From Bacteroidota bacterium (lineage in GTDB: Bacteria > Bacteroidota > Bacteroidia > Flavobacteriales > Weeksellaceae), in assembly GCA_023394415.1 (NCBI GenBank), contig JAEXAR010000015.1, positions 1-52,916 on the forward strand: DNA of 52,916 bases, written 5' to 3'. Below the pieces are notes generated by a model. That model saw only the letters and a program-made list of their open reading frames with translations, made no database searches and was not told the DNA's origin. Shown one piece after another: positions 49,518 to 52,916 of the stretch. The translations under genes were made by a program, and so were the position numbers. Within the stretch, counting starts at the first letter, position 1; the number at the start of each line of letters is the position of its first letter.

Positions 49518-50683
49518 TGTTGCAGAGAACCCTTTTATCAAAACTCAATAATTGGATTATCTTTATTCTGTTTACTTTGGTAATTGGAGGCGTTGTTGCC
49601 GCATCTTACTTTTTGATTGATTATCTGCGCAAAGAAGAAATAAAACGGATTGAACTCTTTGCTACGGCAATGAAATACCAGCAGGAAACGTTTATAGAAG
49701 ACCCTGTAGCACTTGATTTAATTCTTCAGATTTCTAAAAGCAACACTTCAGTTCCTGTGATTATTACCGATTCGAAAGGGAAAATTTTAGGAGAGGATTA
49801 CATGCGGAATATCCCTACAGAAATAGCTTCTAATCCAGAAAAACTTCAACAGTTTCTGAATGAAATGAAAGCAGCTTATCAGCCTTTTGAAATAAAACTT
49901 CCCAGCGGAAACCAGTATGTTTATTTCACCAACTCCAAATTGCTGAATGATTTACGTTACTCGCCTTTGCTTTTGGGACTTTTAGTTTTGGCCTATATTC
50001 TTTTTTCTTTTTGGTTTTTAAAAACGATTAAAAAAACTGATGAAGGTTTTCTTTGGGCTGGTTTGGCAAAAGAAACAGCACACCAAATTGGAACTCCACT
50101 TTCTTCAATGATTGGTTGGATCGAAATTCTTAGAATGGAAAATGAAAATAGCGAAGGTGTTGTAGAAATTGAAAGAGATATCAAGCGTTTAAAAACAATT
50201 TCAGAGCGATTCTCCAAAATTGGTTCTGTTCCCGAGCTGAATGATTTGAATTTGAATGAAACCGTGCAGCAGAACTACGATTATTTAAAATCGAGAATTT
50301 CTAAAAAAGTGGATTTCAATCTTATGCTTCCCAATCAAGAATTATTAATCCCGCATAACAGAATCCTTATCAGCTGGGTGATTGAAAATTTAGTTAAAAA
50401 CGCTGTGGATGCGATGAAAGGAACCGGAAAACTAGATATTTCACTCTACGAAAAGAACAACAATATTCTGATTGATTTTAAAGACACCGGTAGCGGAATG
50501 AATGCAAGAAATGCTTCAAGAGCATTCAAACCCGGATTTTCAACTAAGAAAAGAGGTTGGGGACTTGGTCTTTCATTAGCCAAACGTGTCATTAATGAAT
50601 ATCATAAAGGTGACATCCGCATAGCACAGACTGAAGTGGGAAAAGGCAGTACGTTTAGAATTATTTTGAAATCTGAATCGTAG
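49517..50683 (+). CDS. membrane sensor histidine kinase without a receiver partner nearby
   Basis: A 388-residue kinase: membrane segment (about 12-33), periplasmic sensor (about 35-150), second membrane segment (about 151-170), HisKA with H189 (KETAHQIGTPLSS) and a HATPase domain (NLVKNAVDAMKG, then KKRGWGLGLSLAKRV). It is coupled to PBP4 through a TAATG overlap, which suggests that it senses the envelope. No response regulator gene is adjacent, so the partner must be elsewhere. Its 3' end overlaps the convergent M1 peptidase gene by 23 bases. Confidence 0.92.
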   Translation: MLQRTLLSKLNNWIIFILFTLVIGGVVAASYFLIDYLRKEEIKRIELFATAMKYQQETFIEDPVALDLILQISKSNTSVPVIITDSKGKILGEDYMRNIPTEIASNPEKLQQFLNEMKAAYQPFEIKLPSGNQYVYFTNSKLLNDLRYSPLLLGLLVLAYILFSFWFLKTIKKTDEGFLWAGLAKETAHQIGTPLSSMIGWIEILRMENENSEGVVEIERDIKRLKTISERFSKIGSVPELNDLNLNETVQQNYDYLKSRISKKVDFNLMLPNQELLIPHNRILISWVIENLVKNAVDAMKGTGKLDISLYEKNNNILIDFKDTGSGMNARNASRAFKPGFSTKKRGWGLGLSLAKRVINEYHKGDIRIAQTEVGKGSTFRIILKSES

Positions 50684-52565
50684 TTTGTACAGGATCATCA
50701 AGTTTTATAATCTGGTCTCGATGTACAGAAGAAACACCTTTTATTTTTTTCAAATAAACCATCGCATCATTTATCGATTTTCCTTTGGGGATTTTTATAG
50801 CAAATCCACCTAACGCATTGTATTCGTAAACGATTTCTGCACCATATTTCAAAATGGCTTTTTTCACCGACTCTTTTGCACCTTTTTCAAAATACAAAAT
50901 CAGTTTGTCAGTCACAGCTAAATCCGGATTTACAATGCTTTTAACGGGAGGTGTAACAATTTTGTAGTGAATATAGTAATTCGGATTAAAAGTTATGGTC
51001 AATCCATTTTTCAATTCCTGTATTTGCCATTCTTTTGTTGGTGTAATCGTATAACCTTGTTCTAATCTAATTGGCATTCTAAAGTTTTCAACGATATTCT
51101 GGTATCGGTAATATAGTTGGTTCCCACGTTGATAATACTCAAGAGTAGGAATTTTTATTGTTCTTAAATACTGATCGAAAACCGAAGAAAAATCGATACC
51201 CGATTTTTGTGAAATATAATCTTCAACCTGTTTTGATGTAACAGTTTGATGGTAGAAATCTTTATTTAAACCACGCAAAATCAGTCTGAATTTTTCGTCA
51301 TTATTAATTACTGTTCTAATGGTATGTAGCATATTAGCACCTTTGTAATACATATCGCCGCTGCCTTCATTTCTTACACCATATTTTCCGATAATAGGAA
51401 TATCATTATCGATAGCTTGTCTCGTACCAATCACATATTTTTCTGCGGAATTTTTATCCAGATAATTTTCGGTAAACAAAGTTTCTGAATAAGCCGTGAA
51501 ACTTTCGTGTATCCACATATCTGCCTGATCTTTTGCGGTAATATTATTAGCAAACCATTCGTGACCAGTCTCGTGGATGATGATGAAATCCCATTTTAAC
51601 CCAACACCTGTCCCAGAAAGATCTCTGCCAAGATAACCGTTCATATAACGATTGCCGTAAGCGACATTACTTTGGTGTTCCATACCGAGATAAGGCGTCT
51701 CTACTAATTTGTAAGAATCTTCGTAGAAGGGATATGGTCCAAACCAGTATTCAAATGCTTTCATCATTGGTATTACCTGCTCAAACTGTTTTTTGGCCTT
51801 ATCCAGATTGTAATCTAAAACCCAATAATCGAGGTCGAGTTTTCCTTTTTCACCTATATAAGTGTCTTTAAAATTGACATATTTACCAATATTTGGAACG
51901 ATAGAGTAACCGTTGATAGCGTTTTTAACTTCCCAAGTCCAAGCTATTTTTCCATTTTCTTCTTTTTTGGAAATTAATCTTCCGTTACCGACGCCTACTA
52001 AATTTTTTGGCGTAATAATCTTCATCACGATACCATTTTCAGGTTCATCACTCCAGATATCTTTGGTAGGTAACCAATGAGAAACGCCATTGCCTTCTTG
52101 TGCTACACTGATAAAAGGATTACCGTTATCATCTTTCTTGAAAACCCAACCTCCATCCCAAGGAGCGTTTTTGGCCATTCTTGGATTTCCTTCGAAACTG
52201 ATGTCAAAGGTATATTTTTCTCCTTTTTTAAAATTCTTTTTTGCAGTAATAAAAATGAAGTCGCCTTCTCTTTTATAGTTATTAATTTTAGGGAATGATG
52301 TTTTGAGGGAAACCACATTCATAGGATGTTGTAAATCGATTTGAAATACCGGATTCTGTACATCCTTTGTAATGTTGAACGAAATTTTGTTGGTTCCTTT
52401 AATGGATTTTTTTTCGGTATCAGGTTCTACAGAAAGTTCATATTTTTTGACATCCCAAAAGTTTCTAAATTGAGTGTCTGATCCTTTTAGTGTATCAATT
52501 TTGGTAAATGTTTGTCCGAAAACCAATCCGGAAAAAGCAAGCAATAATGCGGCGATTCTTTTCAT
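50661..52565 (-). CDS. M1-family metallopeptidase with an extra C-terminal domain like a subtilase propeptide
   Basis: A 634-residue exported zinc aminopeptidase; the start is set at 52565 (MKRIAALLLAFSGLVFGQ, a clean signal peptide). An N-terminal beta domain precedes the catalytic domain with HEXXHX18E: H331, E332, H335 and E354 (HETGHEWFANN then HESFTAY). The substrate-binding motif reads GMEHQS where GAMEN is usual. After the M1 part ends, about residues 548-634 form a separate alpha/beta unit (KLILYFEKGAKESVKKAIL, then GAEIVYEYNALGGFAIKIP, then YLKKIKGVSSVHRDQ). Its pattern resembles the I9 inhibitor/propeptide of subtilisin-like proteases. That domain assignment is inference. Confidence 0.9.
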   Translation of the reverse strand: MKRIAALLLAFSGLVFGQTFTKIDTLKGSDTQFRNFWDVKKYELSVEPDTEKKSIKGTNKISFNITKDVQNPVFQIDLQHPMNVVSLKTSFPKINNYKREGDFIFITAKKNFKKGEKYTFDISFEGNPRMAKNAPWDGGWVFKKDDNGNPFISVAQEGNGVSHWLPTKDIWSDEPENGIVMKIITPKNLVGVGNGRLISKKEENGKIAWTWEVKNAINGYSIVPNIGKYVNFKDTYIGEKGKLDLDYWVLDYNLDKAKKQFEQVIPMMKAFEYWFGPYPFYEDSYKLVETPYLGMEHQSNVAYGNRYMNGYLGRDLSGTGVGLKWDFIIIHETGHEWFANNITAKDQADMWIHESFTAYSETLFTENYLDKNSAEKYVIGTRQAIDNDIPIIGKYGVRNEGSGDMYYKGANMLHTIRTVINNDEKFRLILRGLNKDFYHQTVTSKQVEDYISQKSGIDFSSVFDQYLRTIKIPTLEYYQRGNQLYYRYQNIVENFRMPIRLEQGYTITPTKEWQIQELKNGLTITFNPNYYIHYKIVTPPVKSIVNPDLAVTDKLILYFEKGAKESVKKAILKYGAEIVYEYNALGGFAIKIPKGKSINDAMVYLKKIKGVSSVHRDQIIKLDDPVQTTIQISK

Positions 52566-52647
52566 AGTCTCAAATTTAGAAAAAATAATTTTAGAAAGAA
52601 TTAATGATTCAACCATTAAGAAAGTGAAGTGTTGAAGAAGATTTAAG

Positions 52648-52663
52648 GATTCGCAAGCGAATT
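52648..52663. repeat. second copy of the palindrome ATTCGCAAGCGAAT
   Basis: ATTCGCAAGCGAAT at 52649-52662 matches the copy at 35042-35057. It lies between the M1 gene start and the right IS copy. The 180 bases here hold nothing else recognisable. Confidence 0.6.
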
Positions 52664-52728
52664 TTGTTGTGTGCTAAATTTTAGATTTATCTAAACCTTA
52701 AAAATAATGGATTTAAATTATTCTTAAT

Positions 52729-52916
52729 TTGATTATCCGTTTTTAATCATAATCCTGTAATATTAGCAATTATAAGCCTTTCAAAGAGTCTATCTCCAAA
52801 ATATCTTCGATTTAGCTTGTAGATGAATTCGTTGAGATAGAGTTGAAGATACTTTCTTTTTATTTTGTGGTAATTGCCCAACAAATTTCTTTTGGCGTTG
52901 CTAATGGCAATATGAA
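52729..52916 (-). mobile_element. 3' end of an IS1595/ISXO2-like insertion sequence (right copy, inverted)
   Basis: The reverse complement of the last ~188 bases repeats the left-edge element over its shared part, with two or three base differences. It extends further into the transposase (HIAISNAKRNLLGNYHKIKRK precedes the shared segment). The 3' boundary is at about 52729, where similarity to the left copy stops. Orientation is opposite to the left copy and both 3' ends point into the window. Confidence 0.8.
52747..52914 (-). CDS. IS1595-family transposase, C-terminal fragment (partial at window edge)
   Basis: The final 55 codons of an intact frame, HIAISNAKRNLL through to ITGL and the stop at 52747-52749. 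It continues beyond the right edge. The C-terminal residues match the left copy except R/S at one position and the last codons, where a one-base difference shifts the end. Confidence 0.78.
   Translation of the reverse strand, partial: HIAISNAKRNLLGNYHKIKRKYLQLYLNEFIYKLNRRYFGDRLFERLIIANITGL

Overview
The window is about 52.9 kb of low-GC chromosome from a member of the Bacteroidota, most likely a flavobacterium of the Weeksellaceae (Chryseobacterium, Elizabethkingia or Kaistella type). The evidence is the protein families (flavobacterial SucA/SucB, YidD, DUF2891 and DUF6794 proteins, signal peptides ending in FAQ, FGQ or SLSC), the lack of strong Shine-Dalgarno sites, and repeated -7 boxes of the Bacteroidota form TANNTTTG. 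Most of it is housekeeping chromosome, but it is bounded at both edges by the 3' ends of two copies of one insertion sequence (IS1595/ISXO2-like). They lie in opposite orientation and point inwards, so almost the whole window sits between two inverted repeats.

Layout. 0.2-5.1 kb: glycogen operon glgB-glgA-glgC, then a SRPBCC protein with its own promoter. 6.5-10.6 kb: sucA-sucB of the TCA cycle. 10.7-13.0 kb: apaG and two tandem polyphosphate kinase 2 genes. 13.1-19.8 kb, all on the minus strand: a DEDDh exonuclease, two related alpha/beta hydrolases on either side of a CorC-type membrane protein and a secreted DUF6794 protein, and a secreted alpha-amylase. 20.0-20.7 kb: a GT32 glycosyltransferase. 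20.7-27.6 kb, minus strand: a packed six-gene signalling operon (REC-kinase, CHASE3-GAF hybrid kinase with three receivers, receiver, CheR, CheB, receiver) with no chemoreceptor, CheA or CheW in view. 27.7-29.6 kb: a GT2 glycosyltransferase and an LpxL-like acyltransferase. 29.6-34.8 kb: a thioredoxin-like lipoprotein, aldehyde dehydrogenase, SDR, CorA and FabH. 34.8-35.3 kb: a non-coding gap with a possible switching RNA and terminator. 35.3-41.1 kb: ppdK, rarA, yidD and an N-terminally extended lgt. 41.07-41.42 kb: an IS3-type remnant fused to a broken lipoprotein gene. 41.5-52.6 kb: peptidase E, a thioesterase, dnaA, a low-molecular-weight phosphatase, an RsmI-like methylase, small unknown proteins, a DUF2891 protein, a LuxR-type HTH fragment, a PBP4-type peptidase coupled to an orphan sensor kinase, and an M1 aminopeptidase with an extra C-terminal domain.

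How the genes fit together. Glycogen synthesis, the alpha-amylase, pyruvate phosphate dikinase, 2-oxoglutarate dehydrogenase and the two PPK2 enzymes form a theme of central carbon and phosphate-energy storage. A second theme is the cell envelope: Lgt, YidD, an LpxL-like enzyme, glycosyltransferases, PBP4, CorA and CorC.

The best candidates for something undescribed are three. First, the CheR/CheB operon, whose hybrid kinase carries a literal match to the chemoreceptor methylation consensus in its coiled-coil linker. Second, the RNA element between fabH and ppdK, with mutually exclusive 12-bp and terminator helices. Third, the M1 peptidase with a C-terminal domain resembling a subtilase propeptide. 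All functional statements come from reading the sequence; no database search was run.
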